Assembly: GCA_902536455.1 (NCBI GenBank)
Contig: CACAXN010000005.1
Location: 1 to 64,000 of the forward strand
Source of the DNA: an uncultured Prochlorococcus sp.
GTDB taxonomy: Bacteria; Cyanobacteriota; Cyanobacteriia; PCC-6307; Cyanobiaceae
Reading direction: 5' to 3'
Length of the DNA: 64,000 bases
Under the pieces are notes generated by a model. It was given only the letters and a program-made list of their open reading frames with translations. It did no database searches and was not told the DNA's origin. Shown here piece after piece: positions 1-10,660 of the stretch (the first letter of the stretch is position 1; every line of letters starts with the position of its first letter). The position numbers and the translations under genes are program-made.

Positions 1-836
1 TTATAAGATCTTTTATCTGCAGGTGCATTTTCATTAATAAATACTTTTGTTCCAGTAACTATTTCTGCAACTTTATAGGCTAAATCTTTTATTTGAAAAT
101 TCCAACTATTAAATCCAGTATTTATTGCTAAGAATTTACCTCCATTAGACTTATCTCTACCTAAAGCCCACATTATTGCTTGAGCCATATCTCTAACATT
201 TATAAGGGGTCTCCAAGGTAAACCATCACTTAGAACTGTTATTTTTTTTGATGTTACGGCACATGCAACAAAATCATTTAAAACTAAATCTAATCTCAAT
301 CTGCTTGACATCCCACATGCTGTTGCGAATCTAAGAGAAGTAACTGTTATATCACTATTATTCAAATTTTGAAATATATTTTCAGATAATACTTTAGATT
401 TTGCATATGCCGTCAATGGGTTTAATTCATCTGTCTCAGTTCTAGAGTTTCCTTGAGATTGTCCGTAAATACTGCAACTTGAAGCAAAAACAAATTTTTT
501 TACACCTTTCCTAATACATTTTTTTATTAAAGCTACACTAGCCTCATAATTGATATCTTTTGTTTGATTTTCAAATTTGTTTCCAATAGGATCATTTGAT
601 ATAGCTGCTAAATGTACTACAGCATCAATATCTTCAAGTATTTCTTCAGGAAACTCTCTCATGTCTCCAAAAAATTGCTTTTTTAAAAATGTTTCTGGGA
701 AGTAGTCTTTAGTTATACAATGTCCAAAGAATCCAGTATCGAATCCTATAATTTCTGAACTTTTTAAGCTTTTTTTGATTTCATTAACTAATACTGGGCC
801 AACATAACCCATATTTCCAGTAATTAAAATTTTCAT
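1..836 (-). CDS. NAD-dependent epimerase/dehydratase (SDR), 3' end truncated by window start
   Basis: Own reverse-strand translation from ATG at 836: MKILITGNMGYVGPVLVNEIKKSLKSSEIIGFDTGFFGHC...; Rossmann GxxGxxG-like start, later SCSIYGQS (YxxxK-type region). No stop before position 1. Confidence 0.85.
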   Translation of the reverse strand, partial: MKILITGNMGYVGPVLVNEIKKSLKSSEIIGFDTGFFGHCITKDYFPETFLKKQFFGDMREFPEEILEDIDAVVHLAAISNDPIGNKFENQTKDINYEASVALIKKCIRKGVKKFVFASSCSIYGQSQGNSRTETDELNPLTAYAKSKVLSENIFQNLNNSDITVTSLRFATACGMSSRLRLDLVLNDFVACAVTSKKITVLSDGLPWRPLINVRDMAQAIMWALGRDKSNGGKFLAINTGFNSWNFQIKDLAYKVAEIVTGTKVFINENAPADKRSY

Positions 837-849
837 TTAGCAATTTAAT

Positions 850-2076
850 TTAATCGATTATACTGGATTGATTAATAATCAAATCAGCAAACTCAAAACT
901 AGCAGTAAATGCTGGGGAAATAGCATTGAGTATATGAGTCGAATTTGAGGTATTTTTAATAACAAAATCTTTAATCAAACTTTCCTTTTTTATGTCATAG
1001 AGTTGAGGTCTTATTCCAATTTTATTACTTGGAATTAAATCATTGATTTTTAAATCCGGGATGAGTTTTTTTGCTGATTTATAAAACAAAGGTTTGATTC
1101 CATGGAGGGCTTGTTCTAAAGAATATTTTCTAAATCCATTCTCATTCTTTACGAATTGTTTTGCCAGAGTAAAGAAAAATTTAAAACTGTTTACAGTTTC
1201 TATCTTCTCGTAACCTTTATAGTTTTCTCTTCCAAGAGAGGGAATAGCAGTTGGTCCAAGTGAAACATTACCATCGTAAGATGGAGTAACATGAACACCA
1301 AGAAAGGGTACATTTAGATCAGGGACAGGATACAAATTTGTATTAAATACAAAATCAGAATCAGGATTTAAGTTCCAATAAATACCTTTAAAAGGGAAAA
1401 TTAATAAATTCTCAGCAATTCCAAATAGTTTTGCTACTTTGTCGGCGTAAAGTCCAGCACAATTAAAAAGGAATGAGAAATTTGCCTTTCTCGATTCATG
1501 ATTAACTCTAAAAGTAATAACGTTTGTTATTAAATTGACAGCTTCTATTTGAGAATTGAAAATTATTTCAACTCCCATTGAGATTAATTTAGCCTTCAAT
1601 TTATCTATTACTTGCTTGGGATTAATTACAGAAGTTGCAGGACTCCATAATGCTCTTTTCGCAGAACCATCTCCAAATGGCACTAAATTTCTAAATTTCT
1701 TTTGAGAAATTATTTCTATATTCGCACCGTTTTTTTTACCTCTTTCAAACAAAAAGTCTAGTTGAGAATCTAATTTAGGATCTTGTGCAACAATTACTTT
1801 GCCGCATTCATTTATTTCAATATCTTCATCCCTACAAAATTTTTTTAATCTTTTACCTCCATTTATACAAACTTTTGCTTTTATGGAATCAGGTTCATAA
1901 TATATGCCAGCGTGTATTACTCCACTATTCCTGCCTGAAGAATGCATGCCAATATCTTTTTCTTTTTCAAGTAAAACTATTTTATTTTTTGGGTATTTAG
2001 ATTTTAATTGATGAGCAACACATAGGCCTACCATTCCTGCTCCAACGATAAATATATCGTTAATTTTGTTTTGCAT
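850..2076 (-). CDS. FAD-dependent oxidoreductase, L-2-hydroxyglutarate oxidase (LhgO)-like
   Basis: GAGMVGLCVAHQL dinucleotide-binding motif, HSSGRNSGVIHAGIYY and LGVHVTPSYDGNVSLGPTA typical of LhgO family. Confidence 0.85.
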   Translation of the reverse strand: MQNKINDIFIVGAGMVGLCVAHQLKSKYPKNKIVLLEKEKDIGMHSSGRNSGVIHAGIYYEPDSIKAKVCINGGKRLKKFCRDEDIEINECGKVIVAQDPKLDSQLDFLFERGKKNGANIEIISQKKFRNLVPFGDGSAKRALWSPATSVINPKQVIDKLKAKLISMGVEIIFNSQIEAVNLITNVITFRVNHESRKANFSFLFNCAGLYADKVAKLFGIAENLLIFPFKGIYWNLNPDSDFVFNTNLYPVPDLNVPFLGVHVTPSYDGNVSLGPTAIPSLGRENYKGYEKIETVNSFKFFFTLAKQFVKNENGFRKYSLEQALHGIKPLFYKSAKKLIPDLKINDLIPSNKIGIRPQLYDIKKESLIKDFVIKNTSNSTHILNAISPAFTASFEFADLIINQSSIID

Positions 2077-2099
2077 CTTAATTCAAATTATAAAATTTT

Positions 2100-2882
2100 T
2101 TACCAGATTTTCCATGGAGCAATACCTTTATCCCACATTTGTTCTAATAATTTTTTATCTCTCAGTGTATCCATTGGCTGCCAAAAGCCATTATGCTTAA
2201 AAGCATATAAACCACCCTCTTCAGCTATTTTTGGTAATGTATCACTTTCCCAGATTATCTCATCATTTGTTATTCTATTTAAAACTTTTTTCTTGCAAAC
2301 AAAAAAACCTCCATTTATCCAAGCATTATCTCCACCAGGTTTCTCTATAAACTTATCAATTCTGTTTCCCGAGGTTTTAATAGCTCCAAATCTTCCTGGA
2401 GGTTTTACTGCAGTTAATGTCACTTCTTGATTAGATTTTATATGAGTTTTTATAAGCTCATCGATATTAACATTTGATAATCCATCACCATAAGTAAAAC
2501 AAAAATTCTTTTCTTTGATAAATTTTTCTACTCTTTTTAATCTCCCACCAGTTTGACTACTATCTCCAGTATCAACAAGCGTTACTTTCCACGGTTCACT
2601 TTTCCTTTGATGAACTTCCATCCTGTTTTCTTGATCCATATGAAAAGTTATATCACTGGTGTGCAAGAAATAATTAGCGAAATATTCTTTAATTAGATAC
2701 CCCTTGTATCCACAACAAATTATAAAATCATTAATACCATAAGCACTATAAATTTTTAGTATGTGCCAAAGAATGGGTCTATCTCCTATCTCAACCATAG
2801 GTTTTGGTTTGAGATATGTTTCTTCTGAAATTCTTGTCCCTAATCCTCCAGCTAAAATAACTAATTGCATAGCGTAAATCAA
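2100..2882 (-). CDS. rfbF: glucose-1-phosphate cytidylyltransferase
   Basis: LAGGLGTRISEETYLKPKPMVEIGDRPILWHILKIYSAYG and GFWQPMDTLRDKKLLEQMW. Confidence 0.92.
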   Translation of the reverse strand: MIYAMQLVILAGGLGTRISEETYLKPKPMVEIGDRPILWHILKIYSAYGINDFIICCGYKGYLIKEYFANYFLHTSDITFHMDQENRMEVHQRKSEPWKVTLVDTGDSSQTGGRLKRVEKFIKEKNFCFTYGDGLSNVNIDELIKTHIKSNQEVTLTAVKPPGRFGAIKTSGNRIDKFIEKPGGDNAWINGGFFVCKKKVLNRITNDEIIWESDTLPKIAEEGGLYAFKHNGFWQPMDTLRDKKLLEQMWDKGIAPWKIW

Positions 2883-2887
2883 TAAAT

Positions 2888-3634
2888 TTATAATTTTATA
2901 GACATAGCTGATGGACTATATTCTTGTTTATATATTGTAAAATGTGGATCGTTCTCAACGGTTCCTAATTTTTTACTAGAATAATAAAAACTGGAGAATA
3001 AAGTTCTAGCTTTATTTTTTGGACACTTTAGTTTAATAGGCTGTCCATGAAATGATTTACTGTCAGATTGGAATATTATTACTCTATTAAAAAAAGGGTA
3101 AACTGATTTGGTTTCATCTGTTTCCTCATTATGTAAGTCAAGGGCTCCCTCCCATTCTTTTTCCCAATCTTCAGTTAAATAAATTAGAAAATTTAGATTT
3201 CTAAAAAGTTGCAATTTTGCATTCCAATTATAATCAATGTGCATTTTTAAATAGCCACCTGTTTCTGATGCCATTGCTCCTCCTCCCATAAAATAAGGAT
3301 CACCCAGCAATGAGTTTAAACCAGTTAATTCTTCTAAAAACAATATAAAATATCTAGAGTTTGTTAATCTAGCGAAACTTTTAAGATCATCTTCCATGTA
3401 AAATTCATCTTCAAGTCTATGTCTATCAGCATTATCATTTGTGTAATGTGTCCATCCCTGTTTTGAGTTTCTGATCTTCTCTAAATCGAAAGTTTTTGCT
3501 AATGATTTAGCATGATCGTCTGAAAGAAAGTTATCAATTACAACATGAGGAAAGGGACGAGCATTTTTAAAAATATCCTTGTTATTTTTAAGGTGGGATT
3601 TAAGTCTTTCCCTAAAACCAACTTCAAAATCCAT
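2888..3634 (-). CDS. 2OG-Fe(II) oxygenase family (prolyl-hydroxylase-like)
   Basis: MHIDYN (HxD), distal FHGQP and R; FPHVVIDNFLS N-terminus. Confidence 0.7.
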   Translation of the reverse strand: MDFEVGFRERLKSHLKNNKDIFKNARPFPHVVIDNFLSDDHAKSLAKTFDLEKIRNSKQGWTHYTNDNADRHRLEDEFYMEDDLKSFARLTNSRYFILFLEELTGLNSLLGDPYFMGGGAMASETGGYLKMHIDYNWNAKLQLFRNLNFLIYLTEDWEKEWEGALDLHNEETDETKSVYPFFNRVIIFQSDSKSFHGQPIKLKCPKNKARTLFSSFYYSSKKLGTVENDPHFTIYKQEYSPSAMSIKL

Positions 3635-3678
3635 TAAATAATTATATCAATTTGACATTAAGAATAACACACATGAAT

Positions 3679-4788
3679 TCATGGCATATTCTTAATTGTT
3701 GAATGCGTAGTTTCCAATATTTTCAGAACTGGTTTCATATATTCAAAAGGTCCTATGCTGATTAATCCATAATTTTCTAGATCTGAAGCATTTTTTACTA
3801 TTTTGGGATTTGCATAAAGTGAATCTTTTATATAAATTTTATTGGCTAAAAATTGTTTATTAATTAACTCTTTTTTTGGCTTGCTGTCAAAATCTACTAA
3901 AACAAAATTACTCAACCCTGAATTTACCCTGAAGCCTAATTCCTTTATATTTCGAGTAAAAGCATCTCTGCTAGCTACTATCTTTTCATTATACTTGGAT
4001 GTTATATCATAATTATCAAGCAACTTCCGAGCAATAATTGATTGCATTATAGAGGTCTCATATGAAAATCTTTTTTGACTTAATCTTTTGATTAATTCGC
4101 TTTTACCCATCATATAACCAAGCCTTAAACCAGGCATTCCAAATTCTTTTGAAAAAGATCTCATGACAAGTAAATTTGGATAATCCTTGATTAATTTTTT
4201 TGCAGTTTCAATTCCGAATCCATGATATACCTCGTCAATTGCGATCAAAACATCTTTCTCATAACATTTTTTTATGATTATTTCTAATTTTTTAATATCT
4301 AAATTATCCTCTGTGGGCGCATTTGGGTTTGGAATAAAAAGTAAATTCACATTATCAATTGTGTTGATTAGCGAATCATAATTTATTTTAAAATCTTTTA
4401 AGGAATATTCAATATTTACAATATCAGTCTGAAAGCAGTCTGAATAAACATAATACATTCCATAAGTTGGCCCTGGAAGACCAATCTTCATTCCTTTTTG
4501 TGAGAAACATTCGAATATTGATTTAATGCAACCATCAAGACCAGAAGAGATTAATATCTGATCGGAATTAATTTCTTCAAATTTGGCAAGATCAATATAT
4601 AAAGATGTAAGGTCAGGATAAGTAGCTAAGTCTATAGGCGTAATCTCTGATAAAAGATCATTAAAAAAATCTTTATTCCATAGTTCTAATCTCTCGTTTT
4701 TATCGCATCTTATACCTTTTTGTAAATCTCTAGTTTCAGGTCTGTAAATCCTTTTTATAAAATCATGTTTGGAAAAAGCTTGATACAT
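3679..4788 (-). CDS. class I/II PLP aminotransferase (HisC-like)
   Basis: SSGLDGCIKSIFE, PNPNAPTED, AIDEVYHGFG, RSFSKEFGMPGLRLGY. Confidence 0.85.
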   Translation of the reverse strand: MYQAFSKHDFIKRIYRPETRDLQKGIRCDKNERLELWNKDFFNDLLSEITPIDLATYPDLTSLYIDLAKFEEINSDQILISSGLDGCIKSIFECFSQKGMKIGLPGPTYGMYYVYSDCFQTDIVNIEYSLKDFKINYDSLINTIDNVNLLFIPNPNAPTEDNLDIKKLEIIIKKCYEKDVLIAIDEVYHGFGIETAKKLIKDYPNLLVMRSFSKEFGMPGLRLGYMMGKSELIKRLSQKRFSYETSIMQSIIARKLLDNYDITSKYNEKIVASRDAFTRNIKELGFRVNSGLSNFVLVDFDSKPKKELINKQFLANKIYIKDSLYANPKIVKNASDLENYGLISIGPFEYMKPVLKILETTHSTIKNMP

Positions 4789-4979
4789 TTATTTTTTATA
4801 TTTAAAACAATCTTATTTAGAGAAGTGAAAAAGTGAATTAAATTGTAAATTTGTAAGTAATTAAATTAGATTACTTTAAACTAAGTAATTTAAGAATTTA
4901 TTTAATTTTTAAACTTTATTATAAAACTCTTTCATATAGACAAAATTTATAATAAAGTTGTAAAAGTTTTTCTAAATGA

Positions 4980-5750
4980 GTGACAATAGATCCATTATTA
5001 TCTTTTAAGAAAGAAACAAAAGAAAGAATACTTTTGCAAGGCAAAAATAAGGAGATTCAAGAATTAGCAAAAAATTTTACAGACTTAAGCCATAAACTAA
5101 AATATTCATATAATTTCTCATGGCTTGGAAGACCAATAATTCAATATCCTCAAGATATAGTAGCTGTTCAAGAAATAATTTATAAAGTCAAGCCTGATTT
5201 AATTATTGAGACAGGAGTTGCGCATGGAGGCTCATTAATTTTATCAGCTTCATTATTAAGTTTGCTAGATGTTATGAGTGGTAAAAATCCAAAGGAATCA
5301 AAATCAAAAGTTATAGGAATTGATATAGATATTAGATCGCATAATAGAAAAGCTTTAGATAATCACCCTTTAAGAAACAAAATACATCTAATAGAAGGAT
5401 CTTCAATATCAGAAGATGTAATAACTCAGGTTAATTCATTCGCTAAAAATTATAAAAATATATTAGTATTTCTTGATTCAAATCATAGTCATAAGCATGT
5501 TATTGAAGAATTAAATGCTTATACTCACTTAGTTTCAAAAGATAGTTATTGCATAGTTTTTGATACTTTAATTGAAAATTTTGAAGATAAAGATTACTTT
5601 AATGATAGACCATGGGGAATAGGAGATAGTCCGATGTCAGCTTTGGAAGAATGGCTTCCAAAGCATCAAGAATTTTTAATTGATAAAGAATTTGATAATA
5701 AATTGTTAATCAGTGTTTCACCAAACGGCTTTTTAAAAAGAATTCATTAG
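4980..5750 (+). CDS. cephalosporin hydroxylase/CmcI-like SAM-dependent methyltransferase
   Basis: KPDLIIETGVAHGGSLILSASLL, GIDIDIRSHNRKAL, LIEGSS, VFLDSNHSHKHV; GTG start as given by the ORF track. Confidence 0.8.
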   Translation: MTIDPLLSFKKETKERILLQGKNKEIQELAKNFTDLSHKLKYSYNFSWLGRPIIQYPQDIVAVQEIIYKVKPDLIIETGVAHGGSLILSASLLSLLDVMSGKNPKESKSKVIGIDIDIRSHNRKALDNHPLRNKIHLIEGSSISEDVITQVNSFAKNYKNILVFLDSNHSHKHVIEELNAYTHLVSKDSYCIVFDTLIENFEDKDYFNDRPWGIGDSPMSALEEWLPKHQEFLIDKEFDNKLLISVSPNGFLKRIH

Positions 5751-6283
5751 AGAAAAGGGAGATTTAAATCTCTTTCACTTAATTTTGTTATTGGCAAAGG
5801 CCAATTAATATTCAATTTTGGATCGTTCCATCTTATCCCCGTCTCATTTTCTGGAATCCATCTCTCAGAATGAATATAAATTAATTGACTATTTGAGTCC
5901 AAGACTTGGTACCCATGCGCACAACCTTCAGGAATTAAAATAGCATTACCTTTTTCTGAGCTAAGCTCAATACTATGCCATTGCTTATAAGTCTGTGAAT
6001 CTTTTCTTAAATCAACAGCCACATCCCATATTTTACCTTGCAAGCATCTTATGAGTTTGGCCTCTCCTCTTTCTGAGTGTTGGATATGCAGCCCACAAAT
6101 ATTCCCAATTGAATGTCTTAAACTTACATTAATTTGTTTAATACTTCTTTCTGACCATGTTTTTATGTAAGCATCCTCTTGGGATCTATAGGTATTGGTA
6201 AAAACACCTCTATGATCTTTGTATGAATCACTTTTAATTTCATAAACTCCATTAAGGGGTGTTTTGACATATCTCGCAGTCAT
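5747..6283 (-). CDS. rfbC: dTDP-4-dehydrorhamnose 3,5-epimerase-like
   Basis: DHRGVFTNTY, CGLHIQ, GKIWDVAVDLRKDS, ILIPEGCAHGYQVL. Confidence 0.85.
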   Translation of the reverse strand: MTARYVKTPLNGVYEIKSDSYKDHRGVFTNTYRSQEDAYIKTWSERSIKQINVSLRHSIGNICGLHIQHSERGEAKLIRCLQGKIWDVAVDLRKDSQTYKQWHSIELSSEKGNAILIPEGCAHGYQVLDSNSQLIYIHSERWIPENETGIRWNDPKLNINWPLPITKLSERDLNLPFL

Positions 6284-6393
6284 TTTTTTATCTTTTCTTT
6301 AAACAATAATACCTATTGATCTATTCCATTAACCAAAAGTTTTTCAAAATAAATTAGAATGTCATGTTATTATTTGATTTTATTAAATTTTAA

Positions 6394-7206
6394 GTGATTC
6401 ATATTATTGGTTCCTCAGGATTCATAGGAAAAGAGATTATGAAAGAATCTAAAGGGAGAAATGATGTAATTTTTTATAGTTCCAAAATAACAATTTCCAC
6501 ACGAAATGTTTTTTATTTTAATTTAAAAGACAGAAAAAGTTGGGGGAATATAAAAATAAAAAAAAATGATAAGTTAATTTTCTTATCATGGAAAAATTTA
6601 CCAAATTTCAATAAAAAATTTCACTTAACAGAAAATCTATTAGATTCAATTTTATTTATGGAATACATTTTATCTAAAGGTTTATCGAAAATTATTGTTG
6701 CAGGAACTTGCTATGAATATGGTTTACAAAATGGAAAACTTTCAGAAGATTATGAGGCAAAGCCATTAAATTGTTATGCATATGCAAAAAATTGTTTAAG
6801 ACAAATATTAGAATCTCTATGTAAGATTGAGAATGTTGATCTTGCATGGTTAAGAATTTTTTATCCATATGGCACTAATCAAAATCCGGATTCTCTTTAT
6901 CCATCGTTAATGAATTCGATTAAAATGGGAGATCAATTTTTCCCAACTAGTCCTGGAGATCAAATAAGAGATTTCATAGCAATTAAGAATGTTGCTAAAT
7001 CTTTTTTGGTAATTGCAGATAACCCAGATGCGAAAGGAATTATTAATATAGGTAGCGGGAAACCTATTTCAGTAAGAAACTTTTTAGAGAAAATCATAAT
7101 AGAAAAAAAATCTGATATAAAACTTAAATTAGGAGTTTATAAAAGAAGAATTGACGAACCTTTTGCCTTTTGGGCAAATATAAAAAAATTAAAAGATTTT
7201 TCATAA
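6394..7206 (+). CDS. NAD-dependent epimerase/dehydratase (SDR)
   Basis: HIIGSSGFIGKEI, AGTCYEYG, CYAYAKNCLR, RIFYPYG, INIGSGKPISV; GTG start. Confidence 0.82.
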   Translation: MIHIIGSSGFIGKEIMKESKGRNDVIFYSSKITISTRNVFYFNLKDRKSWGNIKIKKNDKLIFLSWKNLPNFNKKFHLTENLLDSILFMEYILSKGLSKIIVAGTCYEYGLQNGKLSEDYEAKPLNCYAYAKNCLRQILESLCKIENVDLAWLRIFYPYGTNQNPDSLYPSLMNSIKMGDQFFPTSPGDQIRDFIAIKNVAKSFLVIADNPDAKGIINIGSGKPISVRNFLEKIIIEKKSDIKLKLGVYKRRIDEPFAFWANIKKLKDFS

Positions 7207-7298
7207 TAGAAAAATATGCGTTTCTATTTATAATTTTTAGATTAGGTATATTTAAGGCTTATCCAGATTATGAGTTTTAAACCTAAACTCAACCAACT

Positions 7299-8351
7299 CT
7301 ATATCTGTTTATTTATAAATTTTTCTATTCTCCTATATTCATTTAAATTTAAACTCATACCTTGTCTAATATAGGAATTTAAAATTTTCTTATTAAAATA
7401 AAAAAAGTATGAATATTTTATAAAATTATAGGCTTTATTTTTGATAATAAAGAAAAAATAAATAAATTTCTTTAAATGTTTGAAATTATTTTTAAACAAC
7501 TTTATAAATAAACTTTTTGTTAAGGTAATTGTTTTTGGCTTACTAATATACTCTTCTAAAGCTAAAACAATATCTTTTTTATTTATGGCATTGTTATTTG
7601 CACAAACTATCTTATCTAAGAATTCCTTTTCTTTTTCTTTTGTTGTAGCTCCTATCCACCAATCTGATATTAATATAGACCTATCTTGAGATTTATTTGT
7701 GCTAGTTAAGACTGCTGGAATGCCCCTATTCCTCATCAGATATATATTATTTAGAACTATCGATCTCCCTAAAGAAGCAATTATAAATTCAATAAATATC
7801 TCCTCAATTGCAAATACTTCTAAATCTATCGAAACTGAAAATACTTTTTTAAGGACATTTGTTCTTACTAAAGAAAAATTATGAGTTGGTTGATAATCTG
7901 AGAAATGCTTAATAACCCTATCAGAGGCTTTCGTGTCACTTAAATGTCTTCCATTGAATGATCCATAAGGAATTAAAACTATTTTTCCAAATATCTTTGT
8001 AAAGCCAATTGCATTCCCAATACATGCAGAATAATCATTATTCATTTCTAAAAAGTGCAAACATTCTTCAAGTGCTGAAGGGAAATAAAAATCATCATCA
8101 CAACTTATACAAGAATATTTTGTAATACTATTATCAACTGAAATTTTGTATCTTTCTTGCAAATTTTTATCGGGTAAGTGTAAATATTTTATGTTTTCAT
8201 ATTTATTTATTAATTCTAAGCATGGTTCTTTAGATCCATCAGCATAAATAACTTTAATATCTCCGACTTCATTCCAGTATTCTGCATTGTTTAATAGTAA
8301 TTTGTGACGATTACATGTTGCACATACAAGAGTTATATTTGTAAGGTTCAT
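7299..8351 (-). CDS. TIGR00180-type glycosyltransferase-like protein
   Basis: ITLVCATCNRHKLLLNNAEYW, CISCDDDFYFPSALEECLHFLE. Confidence 0.65.
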   Translation of the reverse strand: MNLTNITLVCATCNRHKLLLNNAEYWNEVGDIKVIYADGSKEPCLELINKYENIKYLHLPDKNLQERYKISVDNSITKYSCISCDDDFYFPSALEECLHFLEMNNDYSACIGNAIGFTKIFGKIVLIPYGSFNGRHLSDTKASDRVIKHFSDYQPTHNFSLVRTNVLKKVFSVSIDLEVFAIEEIFIEFIIASLGRSIVLNNIYLMRNRGIPAVLTSTNKSQDRSILISDWWIGATTKEKEKEFLDKIVCANNNAINKKDIVLALEEYISKPKTITLTKSLFIKLFKNNFKHLKKFIYFFFIIKNKAYNFIKYSYFFYFNKKILNSYIRQGMSLNLNEYRRIEKFINKQI

Positions 8352-8522
8352 TAATTATTCAATTTTATTATTATTAGGATATTCTTAATTTTTGTAATAT
8401 TAATATTACGATAACATGTTTAAAATCTAAAAAAAATTATGCATATGATTATATTTATTTATTATTTAATGGTATTAATTTGATAAAATATATACTTCAA
8501 ATATTATGTAAAGCTTAAATTC

Positions 8523-9302
8523 CTAATCATGATTTCTAATAAAGAATTGTTTACTGAAATCATTAAAATTATGAAACTTATGTTCAATAACTAACTTATT
8601 GTTTTTGTTAGATAATACAAAAAAACCTCCCTCCTCAAGGAATCCAGCTTTAGGAAATAAATGGTATCCAATTACTCCATTATGTGCTGAAATAATTGTA
8701 TTTTTAGCTTTAGAACTAGGTAGATTAAGAATATAATTCTCTAGGAAGCTAGATCTATCTCCAACTTCATTATATGGTCCTGCATGAACAAATTTTTTCT
8801 CTAACACGTCAAAACCACCAAAAACTAAATCAGCAGTTTGTCTTGCTCTACAACTGGGACTAGAAACTATATAACCAACAGGAAGTTTTGAATATTTAAC
8901 AACCTCTCCCATTGCTTTTGCTTGAATTTTACCTCTTTGATTAAGACAAACAGCGCCTTCAAAGTATTCATCTTCTGCGAATCTAAAGCTATTTGCTTTA
9001 TTACCCTTAATTTCAGATTCTAGCGCATCATACATTTGAACATCTATCCATTTATCTCTCTCCGCATGTCTAAAGAATAGTATATAACCCCCAGACAATA
9101 TTTTTTTTGCCCATACTTTATGTTGTTCATCTTCCTTTCTCTTTAAAGCTAGTTTTGGAGTTACGTAATTTTTACCTTGTGTAACTTTTTTAATATTGTT
9201 AGAAATAAAACCTCTTTCTCTTACGAGATATAAGGATGAAGATAGAGATATAACTAATAGTAAAGAACCAAAAATAAGTTTTTTAAATTTGTCAAAATTC
9301 AT
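8523..9302 (-). CDS. histidine phosphatase (phosphoglycerate mutase-like) with N-terminal signal/TM segment
   Basis: YILFFRHAERDKW, SSPSCRARQTADLVFG, ISAHNGVIG; hydrophobic N-terminus. Confidence 0.7.
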   Translation of the reverse strand: MNFDKFKKLIFGSLLLVISLSSSLYLVRERGFISNNIKKVTQGKNYVTPKLALKRKEDEQHKVWAKKILSGGYILFFRHAERDKWIDVQMYDALESEIKGNKANSFRFAEDEYFEGAVCLNQRGKIQAKAMGEVVKYSKLPVGYIVSSPSCRARQTADLVFGGFDVLEKKFVHAGPYNEVGDRSSFLENYILNLPSSKAKNTIISAHNGVIGYHLFPKAGFLEEGGFFVLSNKNNKLVIEHKFHNFNDFSKQFFIRNHD

Positions 9303-9490
9303 AGATTGCTTTATTTATGTTATAAAATTTAAATATAATAGCATGATTATTCTTGATTATTTTTGATAAAAAATATTTTTTTCATCAAAAGTGCAAACAA
9401 TATTTTATTAATAATGATTAGGTTTATAAATATAAAGGATATTTTCCATTTTAAATTAAATTAAAAACTCTAATCGAATAATTAAGAAAT

Positions 9491-10426
9491 TTATTTTGTC
9501 CAAGTAAATTTTAAATTGCCTGGCCCAAACATTAATTTAGAATATTTACTTTTATTTCTGGTTACATGAAATGGAGTTAAGAATCTTCTGAAGTCTTTCC
9601 TCTCATAATAAAATTCAGGGCACCTTTTTATGTTCTTGGCACCATATTTCTTTAAAAGATCAATAACATATTTTTCATTAAGTTTATTATCTAACTTGAT
9701 TGGAACACGTAACTCATCTTGAAAATAATTTATTGTATCTAAAGTTATAAGTTCTAACAGTTTATTAATCAAATCTTCTGTAATTAATTTATCTTTATTA
9801 ATTCCAGTAGATAGAATGCTAAAAAATTCTTTTTTGACTTCTTCTAAATCTAAATTATCTATATAATCTGCAAATTCATTATCTTCTGAATAAGCTTCTC
9901 TAAGAGCCGGATTAATAAAACTATTTAAGACTCCCGTATTACCATAACCAAAGTCAGCATTGCAAATTCCCCCAGGTACAACTACTCTCATCATTTCTTT
10001 AATAGCTAATTCAATATGTTCAAAACTTTCAAGAACCATAAGAACTCCAAAACATGCTGCAAAATCAAAAGTATCAGTCTCAAAAGGTAATTCAATAGCA
10101 TTTCCTGCATGAAAAGAAAAAACATTTAGATTTAACTTATGACTATTTAAAACTTCTTTTAAAAAATTAATCCATTTATCTCCAATATCTAAGCAACTTA
10201 TTGAACTACACCCCATATCATAAAAAGCTTTCTGCAAAACTCCATTATTTCCACAACCAATATCTACTACTTTTTTGCCCTTAAACCATCCTTCTGGAAG
10301 TAAATAGTTTTCACAACTTGAACTATATTTATAATGTTTCAAAAATATATCAGGATTATTTGCATAATTCTTATGATGATTTAAATATAGTTCTCTTGTT
10401 TCCTCTTCAGATTTAGTGAACTTCAT
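9491..10426 (-). CDS. SAM-dependent methyltransferase
   Basis: GKKVVDIGCGNNGVLQ, FDFAACFGVLMVLESFEHIELAIKEMMRVVVPGG. Confidence 0.85.
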   Translation of the reverse strand: MKFTKSEEETRELYLNHHKNYANNPDIFLKHYKYSSSCENYLLPEGWFKGKKVVDIGCGNNGVLQKAFYDMGCSSISCLDIGDKWINFLKEVLNSHKLNLNVFSFHAGNAIELPFETDTFDFAACFGVLMVLESFEHIELAIKEMMRVVVPGGICNADFGYGNTGVLNSFINPALREAYSEDNEFADYIDNLDLEEVKKEFFSILSTGINKDKLITEDLINKLLELITLDTINYFQDELRVPIKLDNKLNEKYVIDLLKKYGAKNIKRCPEFYYERKDFRRFLTPFHVTRNKSKYSKLMFGPGNLKFTWTK

Positions 10427-10516
10427 AATAATATATTTTTATTTTAAATTTCAATTCTAAAAATTATATCAGATACTAATAACAAAGAAATTTCATAATA
10501 AAATTACTAAAAATTA
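10307..10516. repeat. direct repeat copy 1 (methyltransferase 5' end plus upstream DNA)
   Basis: Aligns by eye, with few mismatches, to 18245-18453; constant 7938-bp offset across the coding part. Confidence 0.85.
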
Positions 10517-10660
10517 ATTTCCATTTTTAAAAACAACATCAGCAAAATTAGTATTCAACCTTGATCATTTAAAAATAGAATTCCATTAATAATTGTTCAA
10601 GATCTGACAAAAAATTAGAGTAGATTTTTAGAAAATTTAAAATACTTATTTAGATTTTTA

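Noticed and set aside
2071-2430. 119-aa + strand ORF
   Set aside because: Antisense of rfbF with low-complexity composition.
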